DNA of 64,000 nucleotides from Anaerolineales bacterium (GCA_020850595.1 JADZEK010000044.1:18908-82907); one strand, 5' to 3'; numbered from the stretch's first letter, positions 32,936-43,553 are shown. Program-made: numbers and translations. The notes: generated by a model from the letters alone, not told the origin.

Positions 32936-35842
32936 ATGACATTACCGGTTCATTGCCTGATTGTGGGGTCACGCGCTGATGTGCGCCGCGCCGACCCCCA
33001 GGCGGCCGGCCTGCTGGCTGACGCCCACGCCCTCGGCGTGCAGCACCTGGCGCAATTGAAGTGTTTCACGCTCTTTTTTCTAGAGGGTCACCTCAGCGTT
33101 CCCCAGCAGGAGCGCCTGGCCGCTGAACTCCTCAGCGACCCCGTTGCCCAAACCTCCGCCTGGCGGGGTGTGTCCGGCGGCGGGGTCGCGGCGCTTAACA
33201 AGCCGGATACACATGTAATCGAGACGGCGCTGCGCCCGGGCGTCACCGACCCGGTTGCCGAGCAGATAGTTCACTACGCCCGGGTGCTCGGCCTCAGCGG
33301 TGTCACCCGCGCCGCCACCGGCCAGCGCTTTGTGCTGCGCGGCCCACTGACCGACGCCGACCTGCACCATCTTGCCCTGCGGCTGCTAGCCAACCCGGTG
33401 ATCCAGCATTACGCTTTTGGGCCGATCACGCCCACCTTCCCGCAGGCGGCCGGCTCGTCGGAGAGTGTCGAGATGCTGCCAATCCGCGAGTTGGACGAGG
33501 CGCAACTAATGACGCTCTCCCGGGAACGCCGCGCGGCCCTCGACCTGGCCGAGATGCAGGCTGTGCAAGCCTACTTTCGCACCGAGGGTCGCGACCCCAC
33601 CGACGTGGAGTTTGAGACCATTGCACAAACCTGGAGTGAGCACTGCGTCCACAAGACGTTCAAGGCGCGCATCAGCATGATAGCGCCGGGGGGCGGCTCG
33701 CTCGAAGTTAACGGCCTGCTGCGCACCTATCTCCGCTCTGCGACTGAGACCATTGCCGCGCACTGGGTACGCTCGGCCTTCGTGGACAACGCTGGAATTC
33801 TCGCCTTCGACGATGAGTTCGATGTCGCCTTCAAGGTCGAGACACACAACCATCCCTCCGCCATTGAGCCGTTTGGCGGGGCCAACACCGGCGTCGGCGG
33901 TGTCATCCGCGATGTGTTGGGTGTTTCGGCCAAGCCGATCGCCGCGACGGACGTACTCTGCTTCGGCCCGCAAAACCAAGCCCTGGCCGCCGCGCTGCCC
34001 GACGGCGTCTTGCCGCCGCGCCGCGTGCGCTCCGGGGTTGTCGCCGGCGTGCGCGACTATGGCAACAAGATGGGCCTGCCAACCGTGAGCGGAGCGATAT
34101 GGTACGACCCTGGTTACACCGCCAACCCGCTGGTGTTTTGCGGTTGCGTCGGCCTTGTGCCCGTGGGCAGCCATCCGCGTGGCCCGCAGGCAGGCGACCG
34201 CGTGATCGTACTCGGTGGTCGCACCGGCCGTGACGGCCTGCGCGGCGCGACTTTTTCCTCCATGGCCATGGACGCCAAGACGGGTGAAGTTGCGGGCGCT
34301 TCAGTTCAGATCGGCGACCCGATCACTGAAAAAGGCCTGGTCGAAGTCATCACCCGCGCACGCGACGCGCAGCTGTATCACGCCATTACCGACTGTGGCG
34401 CGGGCGGCCTGTCCTCAGCAGTGGGCGAGATGGCCAGTGATCTCGGCGCTGCGGTGGACTTAGCTCAAGTCCGACTCAAGTACGCCGGCCTGGCCCCGTG
34501 GGAGATTTGGCTGTCGGAGGCGCAGGAGCGCATGGTGCTAGCTGTTGCGCCCGGGGCGGTCTCCGCCCTACAGACCATCTGCGCTGTGTTTTCGGTGGAA
34601 CTGACCGACATCGGCGTGTTTACGGGCGACGGCCGCCTCCATGTGTGCGCGGGCGAGCGCCTGGTGCTTGATCTATCCAACGCCTTTCTGCATGGGGGTA
34701 TCCCGCAGCGCTGCCTCACGGCCGAGCCGGCGACTGCGCCCGGCGTTCGTGCAGCCGAGATGCCGGTCGTGGACTACGCCGTCACACTCCTCCGCTTGTT
34801 GGCTCATCCGAACATCGCCTCCAAAGCGGATGTCATTCGCGGCTACGATCACGAGGTGCAGGGCGGCACCGTTGTTAAGCCGCTCACGGGCGCGTGCAAC
34901 GACGGCCCGTCTGATGCGGTCGTGCTCAGGCCCATCGGCACACGCGGCCTGCGCGGTGTGGTGCTGTCAACGGGCCTGAATCCCGAATACGGCAAGCGGG
35001 ACGCCTACGCCATGGCCCTGAGCGTGGTGGATGAATCCGTCCGCAATGCCGTCGCGACCGGCGCTGACCCGGCGCGCCTGGCCCTGCTCGATAACTTCTG
35101 CTGGGGTGACCCGCTGCGGCCCGCCACGCTCGGCGCGTTGCTGGCCGCAGCGCAGGGTTGTCACGATGCCGCGCTGCGTTACGGCGCGCCGTTCGTCTCC
35201 GGCAAGGACTCGCTCAACAACGAGTTCCTTGGGGCCGACGGCCTGCGCCACGCTATCCCGCCCACGCTATTGATTTCGGCCATTGGCCAGATCGAGGATG
35301 TGCGCTGCGCCGTCACTACCGACCTTAAGGAGGCGGGCGACGTCGTCTACCTGGTTGGGGAAGCGGCGGCCGAATTCGGCGGCAGCCATCTCGGCTTGCT
35401 TGGCGATCTCGCGCTGGCCGCTCTGGCTGAGTGCTCGCCCGTGCCGAGACTGCCCGCCTCCGCGCCGGTGTTGTACGCTGCCCTGCATGCCGCCATGCAG
35501 GCGGGCCGGGTGCGGGCCTGTCACGATCTGAGCGAGGGCGGCCTGGCTGTTGCCGCTGCCGAGATGTGCCTGGGCGGTCGTTTAGGCCTCAACCTTTCGC
35601 TTCCGGCGGGCGAGCCGCTGCGCCAACTGTTTGGTGAGTGCAACGGCACGCTGCTCGTCGCCGTTGGCCCAGGTGATTCGGCCGCCTTTGAGGCCGTGCT
35701 GGCCGGGCAGCTGGTTCGGCGTCTCGGAGAGGTGACCTCGGATGCGCGGCTGACGATCTCTGGCGCGGGAACGGTCCTGCTGTCGGTGCCGGTGGGCGAA
35801 CTGGTAGCCGCCTGGAACACGCCAGCCGGGGAGGGCGCATGA
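32936..35842 (+). CDS. purL: phosphoribosylformylglycinamidine synthase, PurL with fused PurS-like domains
   Basis: A 968-residue FGAM synthase (purine step 4). The ATP-grasp-like PurL core begins near residue ~180 and has the active-site TWSEHCVHKTFKARI (~235), VETHNHPSAIEPFGGANTG and two AIRS-type halves. Residues ~90-165 read like PurS (ETALRPGVTDPVAEQIVHYA, then LLANPVIQHYAFGPI), and residues ~1-85 form a similar, weaker unit. So a tandem PurS-like module is fused N-terminally, while the glutaminase PurQ is separate. This is intermediate between small PurL and the ~1300-residue proteobacterial PurL. ATGA overlap with purQ. Confidence 0.93.
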   Translation: MTLPVHCLIVGSRADVRRADPQAAGLLADAHALGVQHLAQLKCFTLFFLEGHLSVPQQERLAAELLSDPVAQTSAWRGVSGGGVAALNKPDTHVIETALRPGVTDPVAEQIVHYARVLGLSGVTRAATGQRFVLRGPLTDADLHHLALRLLANPVIQHYAFGPITPTFPQAAGSSESVEMLPIRELDEAQLMTLSRERRAALDLAEMQAVQAYFRTEGRDPTDVEFETIAQTWSEHCVHKTFKARISMIAPGGGSLEVNGLLRTYLRSATETIAAHWVRSAFVDNAGILAFDDEFDVAFKVETHNHPSAIEPFGGANTGVGGVIRDVLGVSAKPIAATDVLCFGPQNQALAAALPDGVLPPRRVRSGVVAGVRDYGNKMGLPTVSGAIWYDPGYTANPLVFCGCVGLVPVGSHPRGPQAGDRVIVLGGRTGRDGLRGATFSSMAMDAKTGEVAGASVQIGDPITEKGLVEVITRARDAQLYHAITDCGAGGLSSAVGEMASDLGAAVDLAQVRLKYAGLAPWEIWLSEAQERMVLAVAPGAVSALQTICAVFSVELTDIGVFTGDGRLHVCAGERLVLDLSNAFLHGGIPQRCLTAEPATAPGVRAAEMPVVDYAVTLLRLLAHPNIASKADVIRGYDHEVQGGTVVKPLTGACNDGPSDAVVLRPIGTRGLRGVVLSTGLNPEYGKRDAYAMALSVVDESVRNAVATGADPARLALLDNFCWGDPLRPATLGALLAAAQGCHDAALRYGAPFVSGKDSLNNEFLGADGLRHAIPPTLLISAIGQIEDVRCAVTTDLKEAGDVVYLVGEAAAEFGGSHLGLLGDLALAALAECSPVPRLPASAPVLYAALHAAMQAGRVRACHDLSEGGLAVAAAEMCLGGRLGLNLSLPAGEPLRQLFGECNGTLLVAVGPGDSAAFEAVLAGQLVRRLGEVTSDARLTISGAGTVLLSVPVGELVAAWNTPAGEGA

Positions 35843-36615
35843 AACCCACTGCGCTGATCTTGCACGCGAACGGCACCAACCGCGACCACGAAGCCGCCCA
35901 GGCCCTTGAACTGGCCGGCGCGGCGGTTGAGATCGTCCATCTCAGCCAGCTCCGCGCAGGTGAGCGCCATATGGCCGATTACCAGTTGCTGGTGCTGCCC
36001 GGCGGGTTCTCTTATGGCGATGCCCTCGGGGCCGGCAAGTTGATGGCCTTGGATCTGACCGTATATTTTGCGGATGCTGTGCATGAGTTTATCGCCAGCG
36101 GCAAGCCCGTAATCGGCATCTGCAACGGTTTCCAGGCGTTGGTGAAGGCCGGCCTGCTGCCCGGTTCGAGTGGCCCCTCGTCCGCCACGCTCACGTTCAA
36201 CGCTTCCGGCCGGTTCGAGTGCCGCTGGGTCACGCTCGCGCCGCAGCCGGGCGCATGTGTCTGGACGAACAGCTTAGTGGATATTATCGAGTGCCCGGTA
36301 GCCCATGGCGAGGGACGCTTCTTGATGGGCGACTCGGCCGATCTCGTCGCGCTGCAAGCGGGCGGGCAAGTTGCCCTCACCTACGCCTTCGCCGACGGCG
36401 CGCCCGCGGGCGACGCCTACCCGGCCAACCCCAACGGTTCGGTGGCTGCCATTGCCGGGGTCTGTAACGCTGCCGGCAACGTGCTCGGCCTCATGCCGCA
36501 CCCCGAAGACCATCTCTTCAGTTGGCAGCACCCACGTTGGACCCGCGGCCGCACGCACGGGCTGGGGCTGCCCCTCTTCCAGCGCGGTGTGGCGCACGCT
36601 GTGCAGGCGGCCTGA
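35839..36615 (+). CDS. purQ: FGAM synthase glutaminase subunit
   Basis: A 258-residue class I glutamine amidotransferase that supplies ammonia to PurL. The nucleophile Cys is in GICNGFQALVKAGLL, the oxyanion region is GGFSYGDALGAGKL, and the His/Glu pair is in LMPHPEDHLF. It is slightly longer than minimal PurQ (~225) and ends with a Trp/His-rich tail. It overlaps purL by 4 bases and purC by 1 base. Confidence 0.94.
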   Translation: MKPTALILHANGTNRDHEAAQALELAGAAVEIVHLSQLRAGERHMADYQLLVLPGGFSYGDALGAGKLMALDLTVYFADAVHEFIASGKPVIGICNGFQALVKAGLLPGSSGPSSATLTFNASGRFECRWVTLAPQPGACVWTNSLVDIIECPVAHGEGRFLMGDSADLVALQAGGQVALTYAFADGAPAGDAYPANPNGSVAAIAGVCNAAGNVLGLMPHPEDHLFSWQHPRWTRGRTHGLGLPLFQRGVAHAVQAA

Positions 36616-37586
36616 TGCTCACTGTTGATCGCCTGCGCGCGCTGCTGCCACAGGCTTTTGATCACAGCGGCCTGCCGGGGATAGCAGCCGGAAAGGTGCG
36701 CGAGTGGTATTCGCTAGGCGACGGGCAGCGCGTGCTCATCACCACCGATCGCCTCTCGGCCTTTGACCGCATCCTGGCGGCTGTGCCCTACAAGGGGCAG
36801 GTGCTCAATCAACTTGCCGCGTGGTGGTTTGCGCGCACGGCTGACATTGTCCCCAATCACTTGCTGTCGTTGCCCGACCCCAACGCAGCCCTGGTGCGCG
36901 AAGCCGAGCCGTTTCCGGTCGAAGTCATCGTGCGCGGCTACATCACCGGCGTGACCTCCACGGCCCTCTGGTATCGCTATGCGCTTGGCGAGCGCGACAT
37001 TTACGGCTGGCGACTGCCCGACGGCTTGCGCAAGAACGATGCGCTGCCTGAGGCGCTCATTACGCCAACGACCAAGGGCGGCCCGACAGGTCATGACGAA
37101 CGCCTGACGGGCGCCGAAGTCGTCAGCCGAGGGCTACTCGACGCCGCCACCTGGGATGAAGTGCAGGCTGCCGCGCTGGGCCTTTTCCACGCCGGCCAGG
37201 CCGTTGCCGCGCGCGCCGGCCTCATCCTGGTGGACACTAAGTACGAATTTGGCCGCGACGCCGCCGGTCGCGTTTGCCTGATTGACGAAGTCCACACACC
37301 GGACTCGTCGCGGTTTTGGCGGGCGGAGAGCTACACCCGCGCACTGTCTGCCGGCGTGGACCCCGAGAACTTCGACAAGGAATTTGTGCGGCTGGCCTAT
37401 GCCGCGCAGGGCTACCGAGGTGACGGCCCACCGCCTGGCATGCCGGATGACTTGTGGGTCGCCGCCAGTCAGCGGTACACTCAGTTGTACACGCTCCTGA
37501 CCGGCGCACCCTTTGACCCCGCTGACTACCCGGTCGGCCCGCGCCTCGTGGCCAACCTGCGCGGCGCGGGGCTGCTCACCGCTTGA
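36615..37586 (+). CDS. purC: SAICAR synthetase
   Basis: A 323-residue phosphoribosylaminoimidazole-succinocarboxamide synthase (step 7). It contains the ATP site GKVREWYSLG, VEVIVRGYITG, LILVDTKYEFGRD and LIDEVHTPDSSRFW. It is of the longer type seen in yeast and many bacteria. ATG 36615 overlaps the purQ stop as TGATG; an upstream in-frame extension lies inside purQ and is rejected. The operon lacks purE, so the substrate CAIR must come from genes elsewhere. Confidence 0.94.
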   Translation: MLTVDRLRALLPQAFDHSGLPGIAAGKVREWYSLGDGQRVLITTDRLSAFDRILAAVPYKGQVLNQLAAWWFARTADIVPNHLLSLPDPNAALVREAEPFPVEVIVRGYITGVTSTALWYRYALGERDIYGWRLPDGLRKNDALPEALITPTTKGGPTGHDERLTGAEVVSRGLLDAATWDEVQAAALGLFHAGQAVAARAGLILVDTKYEFGRDAAGRVCLIDEVHTPDSSRFWRAESYTRALSAGVDPENFDKEFVRLAYAAQGYRGDGPPPGMPDDLWVAASQRYTQLYTLLTGAPFDPADYPVGPRLVANLRGAGLLTA

Positions 37587-37594
37587 GGCCTGCC

Positions 37595-39043
37595 GTGACA
37601 TCTATCTCGCCCACGCTTGATAGCCGCGACCCGGCCGCCGATGCGCCGCACGACGCGTGCGGCATTATCGGCGTTTATGCACCCAATGAGGACGTGGCGC
37701 GCATGGCCTATTTCGGCCTGCACGCGCTCCAGCACCGCGGGCAAGAGGCGGCCGGCATCGCCGTCTCGGACGGGCACGTGGCCCGTTTGCATAAGGATGT
37801 CGGCTTGGTGGCGCAAGTTTTTACGCCGCAGACCCTAACCCCGCTGGCGGGCGGCCACTTCGCTATCGGCCACACCCGCTATTCGACCACCGGCTCGTCG
37901 TCTGTCCGCAACGCCCAGCCGTTCCTGATTGAAACCATGAACGGTCCATTGGCCGTTGCCCACAACGGCAACCTGTTGAACACGGCTGAGCTGCGTTCCA
38001 GCTTGCTGCGGCGCGGCGTCGGGCTGTCGTCATCGTCGGACAGCGAAGCAATCACCATGTCGCTCGCCGGCGCGCCCGGCGACACCTGGGAAGACCGCAT
38101 CGAGGCGGCTATGACGTTGTGGCGCGGCGCCTATTCGCTCGTCATCCTCACCCGCGACAGTGTCCACGCCGTGCGCGACCCATGGGGTTTCCGCCCCCTT
38201 AGTGTGGGCCGGCTGCCAGGAGGCGGCCATGCGGCCGCCTCTGAAACCGGTGCGTTGCGCACACTCGGCTGCGAGGCCATTCGCGAGGTGAAGCCCGGGG
38301 AAATCGTTACCCTCAGCAATACGGCTCTCCGCGTGCGCCAGGCCGCCCCGGCCGCGCTTCAGCTTGCGCGCTGCACCTTCGAACACATCTACTTCTCGCG
38401 GCCCGACAGTTTTTGGGACGGCCTGCACGTTCACCAGGTGCGCCAGCGGCTTGGCGGCGAGTTGGCCCGCGAGGCGGCCGTGGCCGCCGATGTCGTCATT
38501 GCCGTGCCGGATTCGTCAATCCCGGCCGCCATTGGATACGCGCGCGAATCAAACCTGCCCTACAACGACGGTTTCATCAAGAACCGCTATATCGGCCGCA
38601 CCTTCATCCAGCCGACCGACTCGCTGCGCCGGCAGGGCGTGGCGCTCAAATTCAACACCCTTAACGAAAACCTGCGCGGCCAGCGGGTCGTTGTCATTGA
38701 CGACAGCATTGTGCGCGGCAACACGGCCGGGCCGCTGGTCAAGCTCATCCGCGATGCGGGCGCACGCGAAGTGCACATGCGCATCACCTGCCCGCCCATT
38801 GCGCACCCCTGTTTCATGGGCGTGGACATGGGCCAGTACGATGAGCTTATCGCCCACCATTTGACGTTGGACGAGATGCGCGAGCATTTTGATTGCGATA
38901 CGCTGCACTTCTTGTCTTTGGAAGGCATGCTGCGCGCCCTCGACAGGCCGGCGGGCTACTGCAATGCCTGTTTCACCGGCATCTATCCTCTGGAGTTCGA
39001 TGTCGAGTCTAGCAAGACCGGCTTCGAGAAAGCGATCGCTTGA
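37595..39043 (+). CDS. purF: amidophosphoribosyltransferase
   Basis: A 482-residue PurF (step 1, committed step). The predicted mature N-terminal nucleophile is C22 (DACGIIGVYAP), so a ~21-residue propeptide must be removed, as in Bacillus PurF. The PRPP loop is VVIDDSIVRGNTAGP. Cysteines at CTFEHIYF, RITCPPIAHPC and CNACFTG fit the 4Fe-4S ligands of the Bacillus-type enzyme. I chose GTG 37595 because a GAGG precedes it by ~6 nt; an in-frame TTG at 37583 overlaps purC. Confidence 0.93.
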   Translation: MTSISPTLDSRDPAADAPHDACGIIGVYAPNEDVARMAYFGLHALQHRGQEAAGIAVSDGHVARLHKDVGLVAQVFTPQTLTPLAGGHFAIGHTRYSTTGSSSVRNAQPFLIETMNGPLAVAHNGNLLNTAELRSSLLRRGVGLSSSSDSEAITMSLAGAPGDTWEDRIEAAMTLWRGAYSLVILTRDSVHAVRDPWGFRPLSVGRLPGGGHAAASETGALRTLGCEAIREVKPGEIVTLSNTALRVRQAAPAALQLARCTFEHIYFSRPDSFWDGLHVHQVRQRLGGELAREAAVAADVVIAVPDSSIPAAIGYARESNLPYNDGFIKNRYIGRTFIQPTDSLRRQGVALKFNTLNENLRGQRVVVIDDSIVRGNTAGPLVKLIRDAGAREVHMRITCPPIAHPCFMGVDMGQYDELIAHHLTLDEMREHFDCDTLHFLSLEGMLRALDRPAGYCNACFTGIYPLEFDVESSKTGFEKAIA

Positions 39044-40342
39044 GTGGCGCCGGGTCTGCGCGTTCTAGTCGTCGGCTCAGGCGGGCGCGAACATGCGCTG
39101 GCCTGGAAGGTCGCCCAATCGCCGCGCCTCGGCCGGCTCTTCGTCGCGCCCGGCAACGCCGGCACGGCCGCGCTGGCGGAGAACGTGTCGCTCGCCGCCG
39201 ACGATGTGCCCGGCCTGACCGCCTGGGCTGCGCGCCATGGCATTGACCTTGTGATTGTCGGCCCCGAGGCAGCGCTGGCCGCCGGCCTGGCTGACGCCCT
39301 GCGCGCTGCGGGCGTTCCGGTCTTTGGGCCGACGCGCGCGGCCGCCGAGATCGAAGCCTCCAAGGCGTTCGCCAAGGATTTCATGGCCCGTCACGGCCTG
39401 CCCACCGCCGCCTACGGCATCTTCACCGACTTCTATGCCGCCATCGGTTATCTACTCGGTGTAGACTTCGAGCAGGGCGGAGTGGTCATCAAGGCCTCTG
39501 GCCTGGCCGCGGGCAAAGGCGTCATGGTGCCCACCTGTGCCGACGACGCCGAGGCTGCCGTGCGCGAGATCATGCTCGACCATGCCTTCGGCGCCGCGGG
39601 CGACGTGGTCATCATTGAGGAGCGCCTCTCCGGGGAAGAGATCTCGCTCCTGGCCTTCTCGGATGGCGTGACCGTCAAGCCCATGCTGCCTGCTCAAGAT
39701 CATAAGCGCATCGGCGATAACGACACCGGCCCCAACACGGGCGGCATGGGCGCATATGCCCCCGCGCCCGCCTGCCCGCCTGAGCTCGTCGCCGCGCTCA
39801 CCCGCGACATTCTCCAGCCGGCCATTTCCGGCCTGGCGGCCGAGGGCCGACCGTTCGTGGGTGTGCTATATGCCGGCTTCATGCTCACGCCAACAGGCCC
39901 CAAGTTGCTGGAGTTCAACTGTCGCTTCGGCGATCCGGAGACCCAAGCCCTGCTGCCACTCCTCGACAGCGACCTGCTGGAGGTTGCTCTGGCCTGCACC
40001 CAGGGGCGCCTCGCCGAGGTGGATGTGCGCTGGAAGGCCGGCGCCGCGGCGTGTGTCGTCCTGGCCGCGCCCGGCTACCCAGGCGCCTATCCAAGCGGCG
40101 CGCCGATCTCCGGCCTCGCCGGTCCCTTTGATCAAGCGGTGGTATTCCATGCCGGCACTCGTCTAGCCAATGATCAGGTCATCACTGCCGGCGGGCGCGT
40201 CCTGGGTGTCACCGGCTGGGACGCTGACTTGCCAGCAGCCCTCCGGCGCGCCTACGCGGCGGTGGAATGCATCCACTTCAGCGGCGCGCAATTCCGGCGC
40301 GATATTGGCGGCCGCGCGCTGCGCCGGCTGGAGGCGCGATGA
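39044..40342 (+). CDS. purD: phosphoribosylamine-glycine ligase (GARS)
   Basis: A 432-residue ATP-grasp ligase (step 2). It starts at GTG directly after the purF stop. It shows VLVVGSGGREHALAWKVA, IKASGLAAGKGVMVP, the central LKGEEISLLAFSDG-like region and LEFNCRFGDPETQALLPLL with metal ligands. Length and order are standard. It overlaps purM by 4 bases (ATGA). Confidence 0.94.
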   Translation: MAPGLRVLVVGSGGREHALAWKVAQSPRLGRLFVAPGNAGTAALAENVSLAADDVPGLTAWAARHGIDLVIVGPEAALAAGLADALRAAGVPVFGPTRAAAEIEASKAFAKDFMARHGLPTAAYGIFTDFYAAIGYLLGVDFEQGGVVIKASGLAAGKGVMVPTCADDAEAAVREIMLDHAFGAAGDVVIIEERLSGEEISLLAFSDGVTVKPMLPAQDHKRIGDNDTGPNTGGMGAYAPAPACPPELVAALTRDILQPAISGLAAEGRPFVGVLYAGFMLTPTGPKLLEFNCRFGDPETQALLPLLDSDLLEVALACTQGRLAEVDVRWKAGAAACVVLAAPGYPGAYPSGAPISGLAGPFDQAVVFHAGTRLANDQVITAGGRVLGVTGWDADLPAALRRAYAAVECIHFSGAQFRRDIGGRALRRLEAR

Positions 40343-41370
40343 CGTCTAGTTCGAATGCCTACGCAGCCAGCGGTGTTGATATAGACGCGGGCAACCGGGC
40401 GGTCGCGCTCATGACGGCGGCGGTCCAGTCTACGTATGGTCCCGAGGTACTGGCTGGGGTTGGCTCCTTTGGCGGCCTCTACGACGCCGGCCGCTTGCAG
40501 TCCATGACTGCCCCGGTGCTCGTGGCCTCGACCGATGGCGTGGGCACTAAGGTGCGCCTGGCCGCGCAAGCGGGCCGCTACGAGTCTATCGGCCATGACA
40601 TAGTCAACCACTGCATTAACGACATTCTGGTACAGGGTGCGCGCCCGCTGTTTTTCCTCGACTACGTTGCCAGCGCCCGGCTCAACCCCGGGCATGTCGC
40701 CGCGATTGTCAGTGGTATGGCTGCCGCCTGCCGGCAGGCCGGCTGCGCCTTGCTGGGCGGCGAGACGGCCGAAATGCCCGGAGTCTACTCGCCCAACGAG
40801 TTCGACGTGGCCGGCACGATTGTCGGCGTTGTCGAGCGCAGCCGCCGTTTGCCGCGCACCGACCTGGCCGCCGGGGATGTGTTGCTAGGCCTGGCGGCCT
40901 CTGGCCCGCACACCAACGGTTATTCGCTCATCCGCCGCCTGTTCGCCGATGTGCCGCTCGACACCGTCTACCCTGAGCTTGGCATACCCCTGGCCGATGC
41001 GCTTCTGGCTCCGCACCGTTCCTATCTGCGCGTCCTGGAGCCGCTGCAGGCGGGTCCTGCCCAGCCTGTAAAGGCGCTGGCGCACCTCACCGGCGGCGGC
41101 CTCATCGAGAATCTCCCGCGTGTCCTGCCCGGCGGCCTCAGCGCCGCCGTGCCGCTAACGGACTGGCCCGTGCCGCCGCTCTTCCATCTCATTCAGCGGC
41201 GCGGCGGGCTGACCATCGAGGAGATGTTTCGCGTGTTCAACATGGGCTTTGGCTTCATTCTCGTCGTCGCCCCCGGCGACGTGGCCGCGGTGCAAGCCGG
41301 CCTGCCCGAGCCGGCCATCGTCCTGGGCAAGCTGGTCCCTGGCGCGCGCATGGTGCAGTTGCTGTCATGA
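40339..41370 (+). CDS. purM: phosphoribosylformylglycinamidine cyclo-ligase
   Basis: A 343-residue AIR synthetase (step 5). It contains YAASGVDIDAGNRAV, ASTDGVGTKVRLAAQAG, CINDILVQGARPLFFLDY and GGETAEMPGVY. ATG 40339 overlaps purD; an in-frame upstream extension lies within purD and is rejected. It overlaps purN by 4 bases. Confidence 0.95.
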   Translation: MTSSSNAYAASGVDIDAGNRAVALMTAAVQSTYGPEVLAGVGSFGGLYDAGRLQSMTAPVLVASTDGVGTKVRLAAQAGRYESIGHDIVNHCINDILVQGARPLFFLDYVASARLNPGHVAAIVSGMAAACRQAGCALLGGETAEMPGVYSPNEFDVAGTIVGVVERSRRLPRTDLAAGDVLLGLAASGPHTNGYSLIRRLFADVPLDTVYPELGIPLADALLAPHRSYLRVLEPLQAGPAQPVKALAHLTGGGLIENLPRVLPGGLSAAVPLTDWPVPPLFHLIQRRGGLTIEEMFRVFNMGFGFILVVAPGDVAAVQAGLPEPAIVLGKLVPGARMVQLLS

Positions 41371-41981
41371 CCGTCCAGCCGCGCCTCGTTGTCCTCCTCT
41401 CCGGTGGTGGCACCAACCTGCAGGCGCTGCTCACGGCCTCTGCCGTCGGCCGCCTGCCCGCCGACATCGTCGCCGTCGTCTCCAATCGTCCCGACGCCTA
41501 CGGCCTCGAGCGCGCTCGCCAGGCGGGCCTGCCCGCCATCGTCTTAGAAAAACACGCCAGCCAGACGCGCCGCGACTATGATGTCGCGCTGGCGGCCGCC
41601 GTCGCCGCTTTCCAGCCCGACTGGGTCATCCTCGCCGGCTGGATGCGCCTGCTTACCGTGGCCTTCCTCGAGTGTTTCCCCGGCCGCGTGGTCAATCTGC
41701 ATCCCGCGCTGCCAGGCATGTTTCCAGGCGTAGATGCCATTGCCCGCGCCTATGCTGCCTTCCAACTCGGAGTACTCACCGAAACCGGCGTCATGGTCCA
41801 CCTGGTGCCCGACGAAGCCGTAGACTCCGGTCCGGTGCTAGGCCAGACCACAGTTCCTATCTACAGCGGCGACACCCTGGCTGACTTGGAAGCCCGTGTA
41901 CACGCTGCCGAACACGAACTCGTGGTGACTACGCTCGCGCGCCTTGTTACCGACGGCCAAGGAGCTTTGCCGCATGAATGA
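41367..41981 (+). CDS. purN: phosphoribosylglycinamide formyltransferase
   Basis: A 204-residue folate-dependent GAR transformylase (step 3). It has [13 protein letters not shown], the catalytic [20 protein letters not shown] (Asn/His) and [19 protein letters not shown] with the conserved Asp. It overlaps purM by 4 bases and guaB by 8. Confidence 0.94.
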   Translation: MTVQPRLVVLLSGGGTNLQALLTASAVGRLPADIVAVVSNRPDAYGLERARQAGLPAIVLEKHASQTRRDYDVALAAAVAAFQPDWVILAGWMRLLTVAFLECFPGRVVNLHPALPGMFPGVDAIARAYAAFQLGVLTETGVMVHLVPDEAVDSGPVLGQTTVPIYSGDTLADLEARVHAAEHELVVTTLARLVTDGQGALPHE

Positions 41982-43455
41982 CGAACTCTTCAACCGCTTC
42001 GAGTCGCTCACCTTTGACGATGTTCTGATCGTCCCTGGCTACACCGAAGTCCTACCCGACGCAACTGACGTTCGCGCTGCCCTCACGCCCCGGGTGTGTC
42101 TCAACATCCCACTGCTCTCGGCCGCCATGGACACAGTGACCGAAGCGCGCCTCGCCATTGCCCTGGCGCGCGAGGGCGGCCTGGGCATCTTGCACCGCAA
42201 TCTGTCTATCGAAGCCCAGGCCGATGAGGTCGAAAAGGTCAAGCGCTCCGAGTCTGGAATGATCGTGGACCCGCTGACGCTGCCGCCCAGCGCCACGCTC
42301 CAGCAGGCCGCCGACCTGATGGCGCGCTTTCGCATCAGCGGCGTGCCAATTACCGACGGCAACGGAGGCAGACTCGTCGGCATCCTCACCAATCGCGACA
42401 TCCGCTTCGTCGAGGCCGCGGACATGCGACATCCTGTCTCAAAATACATGACGTCTGAAGGCCTTGTCACCGCGCCCGTTGGCACTACCCTCGACCAGGC
42501 CAAGGCGCTGCTCCAGAAACATCGCATTGAGAAATTGCCGCTGGTAGACGCGCAGGGGAGCCTGAAAGGCCTGATTACTGTTAAGGACATCCAAAAGAAG
42601 CGCGACTATCCTGCTGCCGCCACTGATGCGCGTGGCCGCCTGCTTGCCGGCGCGGCCGTCGGCGTCGGCGCCGACCTCGAGGATCGCGTGGCGGCTCTGG
42701 TTGGCAAGGGCCTCGATGTGGTGGTGGTAGACACCGCTCACGGCCACTCGGCCGGGGTTATCAAGGCCGTCCAGCGCATCAAAGCCCGCTGGGCCGATCT
42801 GCCCGTCGTCGCCGGCAACGTCGTCACTGCTGAAGGCACGCAGGCCCTCGTTGACGCCGGGATAGATGTTGTCAAGGTCGGCGTCGGCGCGGGCTCCATC
42901 TGCACCACGCGCGTTATTTCCGGCGCGGGTATGCCGCAGGTCTCGGCCATTTTCGAGTGTGCCCGGGTCGCCCACGCGGCCGGTGTCACGGTCATCGCCG
43001 ACGGCGGTATCAAATACAGCGGTGATATTGTCAAAGCCATCGTCGCTGGGGCCGACCTCGTCATGGTCGGGAGCCTCCTGGCCGGGCTGGAGGAAGCGCC
43101 CGGCGAAGTCGAGGTTTACGAGGGGCGCCGCTTCAAGCAATACCGTGGAATGGGCAGCCTCGGCGCTCTTCAGGGTCACGGCAAGGATCGCTATGGTACC
43201 GGTCAGGGCACGGCCGGCAAGCTTGTCCCCGAGGGCATCGAAGGCCGCGTGGCTTACAAAGGGCAGTTGCGCGACTACGTCTACCAACTGGTCGGCGGCC
43301 TGCGCTCGGGCATGGGCTACGCCGGCGCCGCCACGCTGGCCGACCTCAAGACCAAGACCCGCCTGACGCGCATCACCAGCGCCGGCCTCATTGAGAGTCA
43401 TCCGCATGATGTGACCATCACCCGCGAGGCTCCCAACTATCAGCGCGCAGGGTAG
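41974..43455 (+). CDS. guaB: inosine-5'-monophosphate dehydrogenase
   Basis: A 493-residue IMPDH that converts IMP to XMP, the first guanine-branch step. It has two CBS domains (~95-210), the [15 protein letters not shown] loop with nucleophile C310 and the flap region [21 protein letters not shown] lies 9 nt before ATG 41974. As last gene of the operon, overlapping purN, it links de novo purine synthesis with GMP supply; purH and purB are not in this window. Confidence 0.96.
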   Translation: MNDELFNRFESLTFDDVLIVPGYTEVLPDATDVRAALTPRVCLNIPLLSAAMDTVTEARLAIALAREGGLGILHRNLSIEAQADEVEKVKRSESGMIVDPLTLPPSATLQQAADLMARFRISGVPITDGNGGRLVGILTNRDIRFVEAADMRHPVSKYMTSEGLVTAPVGTTLDQAKALLQKHRIEKLPLVDAQGSLKGLITVKDIQKKRDYPAAATDARGRLLAGAAVGVGADLEDRVAALVGKGLDVVVVDTAHGHSAGVIKAVQRIKARWADLPVVAGNVVTAEGTQALVDAGIDVVKVGVGAGSICTTRVISGAGMPQVSAIFECARVAHAAGVTVIADGGIKYSGDIVKAIVAGADLVMVGSLLAGLEEAPGEVEVYEGRRFKQYRGMGSLGALQGHGKDRYGTGQGTAGKLVPEGIEGRVAYKGQLRDYVYQLVGGLRSGMGYAGAATLADLKTKTRLTRITSAGLIESHPHDVTITREAPNYQRAG

Positions 43456-43539
43456 GCGCGCCGCAGGGCTTTACGCAGACTAATCGCCGCCGCCGCTGCG
43501 TTCACGCATCCGTGCCTCAACAGCCCGGGGTCAGCGCGG

Positions 43540-43545
43540 TATAAT
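43540..43545 (+). promoter_or_regulatory. -10 box upstream of short ORF/lipoprotein pair
   Basis: TATAAT, 8 nt before ATG 43554. No good -35 or Shine-Dalgarno sequence. Confidence 0.45.
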
Positions 43546-43553
43546 GCCTCGGC

